Assembly: GCA_947500585.1 (NCBI GenBank)
Contig: CANMSN010000012.1
Location: 1-64,000, forward strand
Origin: an uncultured Flavobacteriaceae bacterium
GTDB lineage: Bacteria; Bacteroidota; Bacteroidia; Flavobacteriales; Flavobacteriaceae
Length of the DNA: 64,000 bases
Direction: 5' to 3'
The position numbers were made by a program, and so were the translations under genes. Below, piece after piece: positions 27,989-37,216 of this stretch. The notes beneath the pieces are model-generated. The model worked only from the letters and a program-made list of their open reading frames with translations, searched no databases and was not told the origin of the DNA. Position 1 is the first letter of the stretch; each line of letters opens with the position of its first letter.

Positions 27989-28966
27989 TTATTTGTACAT
28001 CACCTTTTTCACTGCTTTTATAACGTCTTCATGGTTTGGTAACCACTCTGCTAATAAAACTGGTGAATATGGTGCAGGCGTATCTGCTGTATTTATTCTT
28101 TGAATTGGTGCATCTAAATAATCAAAGGCCTCGCTTTGTACTAAATATGTGATTTCAGATGCCACATTTCCAAATGGCCAAGCTTCTTCTAAAACAACTA
28201 AACGATTGGTTTTTTTAACAGATTCTAAAATTGCTTTTCTATCCATTGGACGAACGGTACGTAAATCTATAATTTCACAAGAAACACCTTCTTTCTCTAA
28301 TTCATCAGCAGCTTTGTAAGCTTCTTTAATTATTTTTCCAAAAGATACTATAGTTACATCTGTTCCTTCTCTTTTAATATCGGCAACTCCTAATGGCAAA
28401 ATATATTCACCTTCTGGCACTTCACCTTTATCGCCATACATTTGCTCACTTTCCATAAAAATAACTGGATCGTCATCACGAATTGCTGCTTTTAAAAGAC
28501 CTTTGGCATCGTAGGGGTTTGATGGTACAACCACTTTTAAACCAGGCGTATTAGCAAACCAGTTTTCAAAAGCCTGTGAGTGTGTAGCTCCTAATTGACC
28601 TGCCGAAGCAGTTGGACCACGAAATACAATCGGACATTTAAACTGCCCACCAGACATTTGTCTAATCTTTGCTGCGTTATTTATAATTTGATCAATTCCA
28701 ACAAGAGAGAAGTTAAAGGTCATATATTCCACAATTGGCCTGTTTCCTGTCATGGTAGACCCTATAGCTATACCTGCAAAACCAAGTTCTGCAATGGGCG
28801 TATCAATAACACGTTTTGCACCAAATTCATCTAACATGCCTTTCGAGGCTTTATAAGCCCCATTGTATTCTGCTACTTCTTCACCCATTAAGTAAACGCT
28901 TTCATCACGACGCATTTCTTCGCTCATAGCTTCACAAATAGCCTCTCTAAATTGAATTGTCTTCAT
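27989..28966 (-). CDS. pdhB: Pyruvate dehydrogenase E1 component, beta subunit
   Basis: 325 residues from MKTIQFREAI; upstream codons in the open frame (15 residues) do not resemble the family and overlap the promoter. Motifs: EEVAEYNGAYKASKGML for TDP binding, IVFRGPTASAGQLGATHSQ, and the C-terminal transketolase domain with IDLRTVRPMD and NRLVVLEEAWPFGN. Together with an E1 alpha, E2 and E3 encoded elsewhere it converts pyruvate to acetyl-CoA. The separation from pdhA is normal in Flavobacteriaceae. Confidence 0.9.
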   Translation of the reverse strand: MKTIQFREAICEAMSEEMRRDESVYLMGEEVAEYNGAYKASKGMLDEFGAKRVIDTPIAELGFAGIAIGSTMTGNRPIVEYMTFNFSLVGIDQIINNAAKIRQMSGGQFKCPIVFRGPTASAGQLGATHSQAFENWFANTPGLKVVVPSNPYDAKGLLKAAIRDDDPVIFMESEQMYGDKGEVPEGEYILPLGVADIKREGTDVTIVSFGKIIKEAYKAADELEKEGVSCEIIDLRTVRPMDRKAILESVKKTNRLVVLEEAWPFGNVASEITYLVQSEAFDYLDAPIQRINTADTPAPYSPVLLAEWLPNHEDVIKAVKKVMYK

Positions 28967-28989
28967 TAAATATATTTTAAATCGAGTTG

Positions 28990-28997
28990 CAAAAATA
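28990..28997 (-). promoter_or_regulatory. Putative -7 box for pdhB
   Basis: Minus-strand TATTTTTG followed by C, a full match to TAnnTTTG(C), 24 bp before the chosen pdhB start. It lies inside the longer open frame, which supports the shorter start. Confidence 0.4.
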
Positions 28998-29123
28998 ACA
29001 ATAAATGACAAACTCTCTTAATAGAATTTTTTAAAAATTTATTATGCATGCATAGTATTTTTCAAAATAAAATAATTAACTTCGTTGCCATATAAAAAAT
29101 AAGACATTTAAATACCAATTATT

Positions 29124-29870
29124 ATGAAAATATTAGTCTGTATAAGTCATGTTCCAGATACCACTTCTAAGATTAATTTTACAGAAAGTGATACCAAATT
29201 TGACACTAACGGCGTACAGTTTGTAATAAACCCAAATGATGAGTTTGGTTTAACTAGAGCCATGTGGTTTAAAGAAAAACAAGCTGCAAATGTTACTGTA
29301 GTAAATGTTGGAGGTGCTGAAACAGAACCTACTTTACGCAAAGCTTTAGCTATTGGAGCAGATGCTGCTATTAGAGTAAACACACCTGCAACTGATGGCT
29401 TTTCGGTAGCCAAACAATTAGCAAATATTGTTAAGGATGGCAGTTACGATTTAGTTATTGCAGGAAGAGAATCTATCGATTATAATGGTGGAATGGTTCC
29501 AGGTATGATTGCTGGTTTAACCTCTGCAAACTTTGTAAACAACTGTATTAGTTTGGAAATTGAAGGTAACTCAGCAACAGCCATTAGAGAAATTGATGGT
29601 GGAAAAGAAACCGTTTCTACATCATTACCTCTTGTAATTGGTGGACAAAAAGGTTTAGTAGAAGAAAGTGATTTACGTATCCCAAACATGCGAGGTATTA
29701 TGATGGCGCGTCAAAAGCCTTTAACTGTGGTTGAACCCATTGATGCTAATGCCGAAACAACCTCTGTTTCATTTGAAAAACCAACGCCTAAAGGAGTAGT
29801 TACTTTAGTATCCTCAGATAATTTAGACGAATTAATAAGCTTACTTCATAACGAAGCTAAGGTGATATAA
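29124..29870 (+). CDS. etfB: Electron transfer flavoprotein, beta subunit
   Basis: 248 residues beginning MKILVCISHVPDTTSKI. It has the beta-subunit nucleotide-binding pattern and the signature segment VIAGRESIDYNGGMVPGMIAGL, followed by PNMRGIMMARQKPL. With EtfA it carries electrons from acyl-CoA dehydrogenases toward the quinone pool. The gene is divergent from pdhB and followed by etfA 116 bp later, with a pair of REP-like hairpins in between. Confidence 0.9.
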   Translation: MKILVCISHVPDTTSKINFTESDTKFDTNGVQFVINPNDEFGLTRAMWFKEKQAANVTVVNVGGAETEPTLRKALAIGADAAIRVNTPATDGFSVAKQLANIVKDGSYDLVIAGRESIDYNGGMVPGMIAGLTSANFVNNCISLEIEGNSATAIREIDGGKETVSTSLPLVIGGQKGLVEESDLRIPNMRGIMMARQKPLTVVEPIDANAETTSVSFEKPTPKGVVTLVSSDNLDELISLLHNEAKVI

Positions 29871-29980
29871 GCCCCTCCCGACCTCCCCAAAAGGGAGGAG
29901 GAATAGAGAAAATATTAATTAAAAGCCTATTGACCCCTCATAGGATAAGTTCTTCCCCTTTGGGGAAGCTAGATGGGGCA
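29871..29980. repeat. Inverted pair of short REP-like palindromes between etfB and etfA
   Basis: Two G/C-rich hairpins stand out in an AT-rich setting. Copy 1, around 29871-29904, contains CCTCCC-CAAAA-GGGAGG. Copy 2, around 29947-29980, contains CTTCCCC-TTT-GGGGAAG (29952-29968) followed by GATGGGG. Copy 2 is recognisably the reverse complement of copy 1, so the pair could also fold together (GCCCC with GGGGC). A third copy of the family lies in front of thyA. Confidence 0.65.
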
Positions 29981-29986
29981 AATATT

Positions 29987-30946
29987 ATGTCAGTTTTAGT
30001 ATATACAGAATCAGAACAAGGAAAATTTAAAAAAGCAGCACTAGAAGTAGCATCTTACGCAAAAGCTGTAGCCAGTCAATTAGGAACTACGGTTACAGCT
30101 GTTGCAATAAACGTTGATGATGTTTCAGAATTAGGAAACTACGGTGTTGACAAAGTTTTAAATATTTCCAATACAGAATTAACAAATTTTAATGCCAATG
30201 GCTACGCCGAGGCTATTAAACAAGCTGCTGAAAAAGAAGCCGCAAAAGTAGTTGTTGTTAGTTCAAGTGCCGATAGTAAATATTTAGCACCACTTTTAGC
30301 CGTAAGTTTAAATGCTGGTTACGCTTCTAATGTTATTGAAGCACCTTCAAGCACATCGCCGTTTACTGTAAAACGTACTGCTTTTACGAATAAAGCTTTT
30401 GAAATATCTCAAATAAATACAGATGTAAAAATTATAGGTGTTTCAAATAATGCTTTCGGATTAGTTGAAAATACGGGTAATGCTTCTGCTGAAGATTTCT
30501 CGCCTTCAATTCCAGATTTAGGTGTAAAAGTAGAATCGGTAGATAAAGCGGCAGATAAAGTAACTATTGCTGATGCTGAAATAGTAGTTTCAGCTGGTCG
30601 TGGATTAAAAGGTCCTGAAAATTGGGGCATGATTGAAGAACTTGCTGATGTTTTAGGCGCTGCTACAGCATGCTCTAAACCAGTTTCAGATTTAGGATGG
30701 AGACCCCATAGTGAACACGTAGGACAAACAGGTAAGCCTGTAGCGTCAAACTTATATATTGCTATTGGTATTTCTGGAGCTATTCAACATTTAGCAGGAA
30801 TAAACGCCTCAAAAGTAAAAGTTGTAATAAATACAGATCCGGAAGCACCTTTCTTTAAAGCTGCTGATTACGGTGTGGTTGGTGATGCTTTTGAAGTAAT
30901 TCCGCAACTCATCGAAAAATTAAAAGTATTTAAGGCACAACAATAA
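29987..30946 (+). CDS. etfA: Electron transfer flavoprotein, alpha subunit
   Basis: 319 residues from MSVLVYTE; the open frame extends 19 codons upstream but those codons are the REP-like repeat. The C-terminal FAD domain is clear: VVSAGRGLKGPENWGM, LADVLGAATACSKPVSDLGWRPHSEHVGQTG, then AIGISGAIQHLAG and NTDPEAPFFKAADYGVVGD. Partner of EtfB. It is probably co-transcribed with etfB despite the repeat in the gap. Confidence 0.9.
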   Translation: MSVLVYTESEQGKFKKAALEVASYAKAVASQLGTTVTAVAINVDDVSELGNYGVDKVLNISNTELTNFNANGYAEAIKQAAEKEAAKVVVVSSSADSKYLAPLLAVSLNAGYASNVIEAPSSTSPFTVKRTAFTNKAFEISQINTDVKIIGVSNNAFGLVENTGNASAEDFSPSIPDLGVKVESVDKAADKVTIADAEIVVSAGRGLKGPENWGMIEELADVLGAATACSKPVSDLGWRPHSEHVGQTGKPVASNLYIAIGISGAIQHLAGINASKVKVVINTDPEAPFFKAADYGVVGDAFEVIPQLIEKLKVFKAQQ

Positions 30947-31066
30947 ATTATTTTTTTATAAATTGTGTAGTAGTATTGAACTGATTAAATTAGCATTTTG
31001 TCTTAAATCTGTGTAAGGCAGTTGGTAAAGTCCTAATTTAAACAGTTCTTTGCGTTTTAATAAATT

Positions 31067-31690
31067 ATGAGTTTAGTAAGATTAAACATAAAAGGAATAT
31101 CATACAGCCAAACCCAAAATGGCGCTTATGCATTGATATTAAATGAAGTAGACGGCGATAGAAAACTCCCCATAGTTATCGGAGCTTTTGAAGCACAATC
31201 TATAGCGATAGCTTTAGAAAAAGAAATTAGCCCACCAAGACCATTAACACATGATTTGTTTAAAAATTTTGCAGATAGATTTGATATTGTTGTTAAACAG
31301 GTTATTATTCATAAACTAGTTGATGGTGTTTTTTACTCAAGTTTAATTTGTGAGCGCGATAAAATTGAAGAGATTATTGATGCCCGAACTAGCGATGCTA
31401 TTGCTTTAGCACTTCGTTTTCAAGCACCAATTTTTACCTATAAAAATATTCTTGACAAAGCTGGTATTTACTTAAAAGTAAATCCTAAAAAAGAGGATGA
31501 AGATGATGAAGCTCAAGATAGTATTTTGATGGATGAATTAGTAGCTAATGAGTTAGAGCCTAATGCACCTCGTGAAAATTTTAAAAGTAAAACACTTGAA
31601 GAACTTCACAAACTATTAGAAGAAGCTGTTACTAATGAAGATTACGAAAAAGCAGCCAGTATTCGAGATGAAATCTCAAAACGAGAATAA
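31067..31690 (+). CDS. Bifunctional nuclease family protein with UvrB/UvrC motif
   Basis: 207 residues. The BFN (DUF151) core spans about 1-140: GAYALILNEVDGDRKLPIVIGAFEAQSIAIALEK, then RPLTHDLF and DARTSDAIALALRF. After an acidic linker a UvrB/C-type helical motif lies at about 172-206 (LHKLLEEAVTNEDYEKAASIRDEI). Plant BFN homologues act on RNA and DNA; the bacterial role is unclear. It is 24 bp upstream of the nucleoside transporter gene, hinting at nucleic acid salvage. Confidence 0.85.
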   Translation: MSLVRLNIKGISYSQTQNGAYALILNEVDGDRKLPIVIGAFEAQSIAIALEKEISPPRPLTHDLFKNFADRFDIVVKQVIIHKLVDGVFYSSLICERDKIEEIIDARTSDAIALALRFQAPIFTYKNILDKAGIYLKVNPKKEDEDDEAQDSILMDELVANELEPNAPRENFKSKTLEELHKLLEEAVTNEDYEKAASIRDEISKRE

Positions 31691-31713
31691 AAACTACCTT
31701 CTACATTGAATCT

Positions 31714-33252
31714 ATGAAAAAGCTATTATTGTTCCTCCTTATTACTATTCTTTTTGCAGGACATTCAACAATATTAGCTCAAAATACAGATTCAATAGCC
31801 ATTAAAAAAACTATTAAAACTGAATCTAGTATAATTTTAGATTCTGTAAACAATACTATTGACGCTTCAAATATTAATGAGAATTTTGTTAATGTTGAAA
31901 ATGTTAATAAATCTTCCCATTCAAATTCTGACACTATAATTGCCAGTGAAGGCTTTACCCTAAATAGCTTGTGGCGTGGAGTTTTAGGAATGGTAACCTT
32001 AGTCTTTATAGCTTTCCTATTTAGTAGCAATAGAAAAGCAATAAATTGGAAAATTGTTGGTATTGGGTTAGCTTTTCAGTTACTCATTGCCGTTGGAGTT
32101 TTAAAAATTGAATTCATTAAAAATATATTTGAGTTTGTTGGCGGACTATTTGTAAGTGTATTAGATTTTACTCGTGCAGGAAGTAAATTTCTTTTTGAAG
32201 GTTTGGTAGTTGATATGGATACTTTCGGCTTTATATTCGCATTTCAAGTATTGCCAACTATCATATTCTTTTCGGCATTAACTTCTGTTTTATTCTATTT
32301 AGGTATTATTCAAAAAGTAGTAAAAGCTATGGCTTGGTTACTTTCTAAAACTTTAAAAATTTCTGGAGCAGAAAGTTTAAGTGTTGCAGGCAATATATTT
32401 TTAGGACAAACCGAAGCACCACTTTTAATAAAAGCGTATTTGGAGAAAATGAATAAATCTGAAATGCTATTGGTCATGATTGGTGGTATGGCTACCGTTG
32501 CAGGAGCTGTACTTGCAGCTTACATTGGATTTCTTGGTGGTGATGATCCGGCTTTAAGATTATTTTATGCAAAACACCTTTTAGCTGCGTCGGTAATGGC
32601 AGCACCTGGAGCTATTGTTATTTCAAAAATATTATATCCGCAAACCGAAGACGTTAATACTGATGTTGAAGTTTCTCAAGAAAAAATAGGCTCAAACTTT
32701 TTAGATGCCATTGCCAACGGAACTACAGAAGGGTTAAAACTAGCGGTTAATGTTGGTGCGATGCTCTTAGTTTTTGTAGCTTTTATAGCCATGTTTAATG
32801 GTATTTTAGGATGGGTTGGAGATATTTCTTCTATCAATAGTTGGGTGGCTAATAATACATCTTACGAAAGTTTATCTTTAGAACTTATTTTAGGCTATGC
32901 TTTTGCACCACTCATGTGGTTAATTGGTGTTTCTACTGAAGATATGGCACTTATGGGGCAACTTTTAGGCATTAAACTGGCGGCAAGCGAATTTATTGGC
33001 TACATCCAATTAGCAGATTTAAAAAATGCTGGAAACGCTATTCATTTAACTTATGAAAAATCAATAATCATGGCAACCTATATGCTATGCGGATTTGCAA
33101 ACTTTGCTTCTATTGGCATTCAAATTGGTGGTATTGGTTCTTTAGCACCTGGGCAACGTAAGACCTTATCTAAATTTGGTATGAAAGCCCTTCTTGGTGG
33201 TACCATTGCTTCTTTAATTTCTGCTACTATTGCTGGAATGATTATTGGTTAG
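31714..33252 (+). CDS. Concentrative nucleoside transporter (NupC/CNT family)
   Basis: 512 residues. The CNT core has about ten helices from residue 88 on, with the family motifs GNIFLGQTEAPLLIKAYLEKMNKSEM, GGMATVAGAVLAAY and CGFANFASIGIQIGGIG. It imports nucleosides with Na+ or H+. Unusually, the core is preceded by a signal-peptide-like segment (1-22, ending LAQ) and about 65 residues of Ser/Asn/Thr-rich sequence before the first core helix. It follows the BFN gene by 23 bp and is convergent with the ABC permease. Confidence 0.9.
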   Translation: MKKLLLFLLITILFAGHSTILAQNTDSIAIKKTIKTESSIILDSVNNTIDASNINENFVNVENVNKSSHSNSDTIIASEGFTLNSLWRGVLGMVTLVFIAFLFSSNRKAINWKIVGIGLAFQLLIAVGVLKIEFIKNIFEFVGGLFVSVLDFTRAGSKFLFEGLVVDMDTFGFIFAFQVLPTIIFFSALTSVLFYLGIIQKVVKAMAWLLSKTLKISGAESLSVAGNIFLGQTEAPLLIKAYLEKMNKSEMLLVMIGGMATVAGAVLAAYIGFLGGDDPALRLFYAKHLLAASVMAAPGAIVISKILYPQTEDVNTDVEVSQEKIGSNFLDAIANGTTEGLKLAVNVGAMLLVFVAFIAMFNGILGWVGDISSINSWVANNTSYESLSLELILGYAFAPLMWLIGVSTEDMALMGQLLGIKLAASEFIGYIQLADLKNAGNAIHLTYEKSIIMATYMLCGFANFASIGIQIGGIGSLAPGQRKTLSKFGMKALLGGTIASLISATIAGMIIG

Positions 33253-33269
33253 TCACAACGCTATTGTCT

Positions 33270-34820
33270 CTATGTCATATTTTTCAATTGATTTCTTCTC
33301 ATAAAGAAAACTAAACTTACAAGAGTACAAACTAAAATTAATAGTTTTAAAATATAAGTGTATTCAGTTTGAAATCCACCAAAATAATCTACAAATTTTA
33401 TTCCGTTTATATTAGCATAAGTTATCATAAAGAATAAAACTTCAAATAATTTTTTCCCGTTTGATAATATTCCTAATGCAGATGCTAATAGCACGATAAA
33501 AACCGCTCCTAAAACAACTGCTGACAAGGCAACATAATTAATTTCTATAATACATCTTATTATCAAAGGAGCAGATAAAAATAGCATTAGCATGATACCT
33601 GCTAATATTTGAGAAAATAAAACTCTTTGCAGAGGTTTGTATGAAGCAAACACAAAATAATGCGTATTGTTAAAGGTTTCTTTAGTTACTAAATTAGACA
33701 ATCTACTTACTTGTAAAAACCATAAAATAGGTAACCCGATTTGATGTGCCATTTTAAATGGAACTAGTGTTAATAATACCATTCCTATTACATTTATTAA
33801 CCACAACCATTTTTTTTCTTTTCTTATTAAAAGTAAAATTTCAGTTTTTAAGATTGGAAAAATACTGTAATTCGTTTTTAGCTTTGTTAACTGAGATAAA
33901 GAAATATCTTTATCAATTGATGATTTATTAACTCTCGATTTTAATTTGGTTGATAGATGCTCTTTTACATCAAACCGATGAAAAAAATACGATATTAGAG
34001 CAATAATACAAATACCAAAACACATCCATAGTAAACGGCTTAATATAAATATTAAAGGAAAATCTATTCCATTAAAATTAAACTTGCTTGCTTTTGTGGT
34101 GTTTCCAAGTACATAACCAATTGCTAAATCTTGTTTCTCATTAGTTCCACTTACTAATCTAACCATTTCTTCCATTTCATGTATTACTATCTTATTTCCA
34201 AAAACATCTAATGCATATTGCGCTTCCGTTTTTGGCACAAATACCATCATAATTGAAAATAAAAAAAAGAATAATACATTTTGAATTATAGAATATCTGC
34301 CAAAGCATACTTCAAAAACTACCGCAATAACTGAAACAAAAAATAGTGAAGGAATTGTTATTAATGTATATGGTTTTATGAATTGAAACAAGTTAAATGA
34401 AGTACCATTATTATAAAGAAAGAATAATACAATACTCATTAAAAATACTATACCAACAATGGTTAATAAAACAAAGAAGTTACTTAATACCTTAGAAAAC
34501 AAATATTTAAAATTGGTTACTGCTGTAGAAAATACAATTTGTCCAACTTTTGTATCTATATCAACTTTAATTCCGCTATTAACTAAGTAAAAACCAATTA
34601 AGGATAGAAAAACACTTGTCATAATTGCAGTAACGTAACCAAACCAAGCAGCGTTATAATCGCCTACAAAATCGGCAATTCTTATGGTTGAATAATTGGC
34701 ATTAGGCTCTGGCACAAACGTATATGCAATGGCTAAACTAGCACAAAGCGTTATTAAAAAAGCATAACTTCTAGTGCGCTGTAAATAATCGTATTTTATA
34801 GTTTTAAAGAATAGTTTCAT
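33270..34820 (-). CDS. ABC transporter permease
   Basis: 516 residues with about twelve predicted transmembrane helices in two six-helix halves, and no ATPase motif. A polar region near residues 280-330 separates the halves, and a polar segment (about 205-235) lies in the first half. The layout resembles ABC-2-type export permeases fused in tandem. It starts 1 bp after the stop of its ATPase gene. Substrate unknown; the operon also encodes an exported serine hydrolase and lies opposite a two-component system. Confidence 0.75.
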   Translation of the reverse strand: MKLFFKTIKYDYLQRTRSYAFLITLCASLAIAYTFVPEPNANYSTIRIADFVGDYNAAWFGYVTAIMTSVFLSLIGFYLVNSGIKVDIDTKVGQIVFSTAVTNFKYLFSKVLSNFFVLLTIVGIVFLMSIVLFFLYNNGTSFNLFQFIKPYTLITIPSLFFVSVIAVVFEVCFGRYSIIQNVLFFFLFSIMMVFVPKTEAQYALDVFGNKIVIHEMEEMVRLVSGTNEKQDLAIGYVLGNTTKASKFNFNGIDFPLIFILSRLLWMCFGICIIALISYFFHRFDVKEHLSTKLKSRVNKSSIDKDISLSQLTKLKTNYSIFPILKTEILLLIRKEKKWLWLINVIGMVLLTLVPFKMAHQIGLPILWFLQVSRLSNLVTKETFNNTHYFVFASYKPLQRVLFSQILAGIMLMLFLSAPLIIRCIIEINYVALSAVVLGAVFIVLLASALGILSNGKKLFEVLFFMITYANINGIKFVDYFGGFQTEYTYILKLLILVCTLVSLVFFMRRNQLKNMT

Positions 34821-34821
34821 T

Positions 34822-35685
34822 TTAATTAGTTTTAGTTAAATACAAATACGCATCTTCTAAATTCGCTAACTTTTGTACTGAGTTTCCAATAGGTGTTTTG
34901 CTTATGTATCGCACCTTTAATCTTCCGTTTTCTCTTGTTGTACTTACAACAATTTGTTCATTCTTGAATGATGAGAAATGAGCTTTATCAATTACCGTTT
35001 CAAAAACTTTTTCGCTAACAGATTTTATAATATCTTCTTGAACACCTTCTGTTATTAATGTTCCGCTTTTCATAACTGCAACTCTATCTGCAATGGTATC
35101 GATATCTGAGACAATATGCGATGACAAAATAATGATACATTCATTTGCTAAATCTGAAATTAAATTTCTAAAACGCACACGCTCTTCTGGATCTAAGCCA
35201 ACTGTAGGTTCATCAAAAATGATAAGTTTAGGATCGTTTAACAACGCTTGCGCTATACCTACTCGCTGTTTCATACCACCAGAATAACTTCCAATAGGTT
35301 TTTTTGCAGCATCAATTAAATTTAAACCTTCCAATAGTTGTGTAATTCTTAATTTAGAATCCTTTCCCCCAACACCTTTCATAGCTGCCATATATTCTAA
35401 AAACTCAAAGGCATTTAAATTTGGATATACACCAAAATCTTGAGGCAAAAACCCTAATTTTTTTCGCATGTAATTGGCATCTTTTACAATATTATTTTTG
35501 TTTAAAAGAATAACACCATCTGTTGGTTTACTTACGGTTGCAATCATTTTTAACAATGTAGATTTACCTGCACCATTTGGGCCTAATAACCCTAAAATAC
35601 CCTTATCTATAGTCATTGAAAAATCTTTTAAACCGTATTTATTTCGACTATATTTTTTTGATATATTTTGAATTTCTAACTGCAT
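34822..35685 (-). CDS. ABC transporter ATP-binding protein
   Basis: 287 residues from MQLEIQNISKKY; 16 upstream codons in the open frame are not family-like and overlap the preceding gene. Walker A GPNGAGKST, signature YSGGMKQR and Walker B LIIFDEPTVGLD are all present, with the H-loop at SSHIVSD. The length and C-terminal ~70-residue domain fit exporters of the CcmA/NatA type. It is 4 bp after the serine hydrolase stop and 1 bp before the permease gene: a tight three-gene operon. Confidence 0.9.
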   Translation of the reverse strand: MQLEIQNISKKYSRNKYGLKDFSMTIDKGILGLLGPNGAGKSTLLKMIATVSKPTDGVILLNKNNIVKDANYMRKKLGFLPQDFGVYPNLNAFEFLEYMAAMKGVGGKDSKLRITQLLEGLNLIDAAKKPIGSYSGGMKQRVGIAQALLNDPKLIIFDEPTVGLDPEERVRFRNLISDLANECIIILSSHIVSDIDTIADRVAVMKSGTLITEGVQEDIIKSVSEKVFETVIDKAHFSSFKNEQIVVSTTRENGRLKVRYISKTPIGNSVQKLANLEDAYLYLTKTN

Positions 35686-35689
35686 AATT

Positions 35690-37003
35690 TTAAATTTCTG
35701 AAATGATTTTATTAATGGTCGTAGTAAATCCATTTTGCTGAAATGTTAAACTTGTACTGCTACCTTCTATTATAGTTAAAGTCGCACCAACAGTAGTATC
35801 AGAAAGAGATATGTCGTTTTTTTGGGTTAATTTGCTTTTAAGACCTTGTTCTTCGCAGACTAAATACATCTTGCTGTCTTCAAAAACTATTTTTAGTTTT
35901 AAATTGGCTTCTTTAAGCAAATAGGTTCCTGTATATTTTTTGAAAACGTTTATATCTAAGCTTTTAAAACTTTCGATGGGCTCATTATTCATATAAGCCA
36001 ATAAATCCTTTTTAATTGCATTTTTTAATGGAATTGTGCGGTAGTTTGCAAACATTAAAATCAAATCTTTAGTAACAAGGTTGTATTGATTTCTAAAAGC
36101 ATACCCAATATTATTCCCACCGTGACCAACATTGTTTTTAGAGAATTTTTGTAAACCTAAACCGTAAGAATCATTACCAGATGTTATCATCATTTTTACT
36201 GTTTCTTTTTTAAGTAAAACTTCCGTTTCAAAAAATGATTTGTAAAATAATTCCATATCTGATAATGTTGAAGCAATACTACCTGCAGCATAAGCAATAT
36301 TTGCAAAATAACGATAGTCTAAATATGCGGTTACATCTTTTTCATCATGAAAAGGTGTTGCTAAATTTGGAATATTTTTGTGCACATAAGAATATGTGTT
36401 TTTCATTCCTAATGGAACAAAAATGCGTTCTCTTAACAAATCAAAATAGCTTTGGTCTGTTACTTTTTCAATAATTCTTCCCAATAAAAAATAATTAGTA
36501 TTGCAGTAATCAAACTTCCCAATCATTTCAGGGTTGTTTTTTTCAACCTGACTCAATAAATTAGTATTGTATAGTGAGTCATTTTTTGCATAGAAAATAT
36601 CTTGAATATTTTTACCTATAACTTCATCTAAACCACTTTCGTGTGTTAACAAATCCTCAATAGTTAATGAAGCATTTACATTAGCAATTGGTGTTAAGTA
36701 TTGGCCAATACTATCTGTTAGCTTTAAATTCCCCTTTTCTAATTCTTGTAAAATAAGAATTGCAGTAAACGTTTTTGTGGCACTACCAATGTTAAACACA
36801 CTATTTTTAGTGAGATTGTGATTACCAAGACTAACTGTTTCTAGGTTGTTCTTTTTTTTAATAAGAATAGCGACACCTTTATTTTGTTCTTTTAATGGTG
36901 TATTATATTTATTTGATATAATTTCTAAACTTTTAGTTTGACTAAATGCTATACTTTGCACAAGTACAAATAGAATACATGTAAATTCTTTTAAGGTTTT
37001 CAT
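35690..37003 (-). CDS. Exported serine hydrolase, class C beta-lactamase/D-Ala-D-Ala peptidase fold
   Basis: 437 residues with a signal peptide (ends AFSQ). Catalytic motifs: SATK at 74-77 (Ser74, Lys77), YCN at 166-168 (Tyr166) and GHGGNN late in the domain in place of KTG. The last ~95 residues form a separate beta-rich domain. Such enzymes include peptidases and esterases, so substrate cannot be assigned. It is the first gene of the operon with an ABC exporter pair, and divergent from the sensor kinase gene, 213 bp away. Confidence 0.8.
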   Translation of the reverse strand: MKTLKEFTCILFVLVQSIAFSQTKSLEIISNKYNTPLKEQNKGVAILIKKKNNLETVSLGNHNLTKNSVFNIGSATKTFTAILILQELEKGNLKLTDSIGQYLTPIANVNASLTIEDLLTHESGLDEVIGKNIQDIFYAKNDSLYNTNLLSQVEKNNPEMIGKFDYCNTNYFLLGRIIEKVTDQSYFDLLRERIFVPLGMKNTYSYVHKNIPNLATPFHDEKDVTAYLDYRYFANIAYAAGSIASTLSDMELFYKSFFETEVLLKKETVKMMITSGNDSYGLGLQKFSKNNVGHGGNNIGYAFRNQYNLVTKDLILMFANYRTIPLKNAIKKDLLAYMNNEPIESFKSLDINVFKKYTGTYLLKEANLKLKIVFEDSKMYLVCEEQGLKSKLTQKNDISLSDTTVGATLTIIEGSSTSLTFQQNGFTTTINKIISEI

Positions 37004-37167
37004 TTTATATGATTTTAAATTAATACCTCAAAAGTGAAACATATGTCCCTTAACTTATAAAAAGAATGACGAACAGGTATGGTAAGATGATAATGTTACA
37101 AAATACCGTTAATCATAAAAAAAGGAATATTCAAACTAAAACAAGTATCTTTTGTCATTAAAAAGTG

Positions 37168-37195
37168 TTGTTTTTGAAACTAAACAATACTTTTG
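37168..37195 (+). promoter_or_regulatory. Putative promoter of the two-component operon
   Basis: TTG at 37168-37170, a 17-nt spacer and TACTTTTG at 37188-37195, matching the flavobacterial consensus. The expected start is about 15 nt before the kinase ATG at 37217. Confidence 0.5.
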
Positions 37196-37216
37196 ATTGG
37201 ATTTAAAACAGAATAA

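Noticed and set aside
29930-29986. Upstream start for etfA giving 19 extra residues
   Set aside because: These codons are the REP-like repeat and do not resemble ETF alpha proteins; MSVLVYTE is the family start.
37105-37113. ACCGTTAAT as a LytTR binding site in the divergent promoter
   Set aside because: It fits the half-site pattern, but no second copy lies at the required 21-22 bp distance; one half-site in AT-rich DNA is expected by chance.
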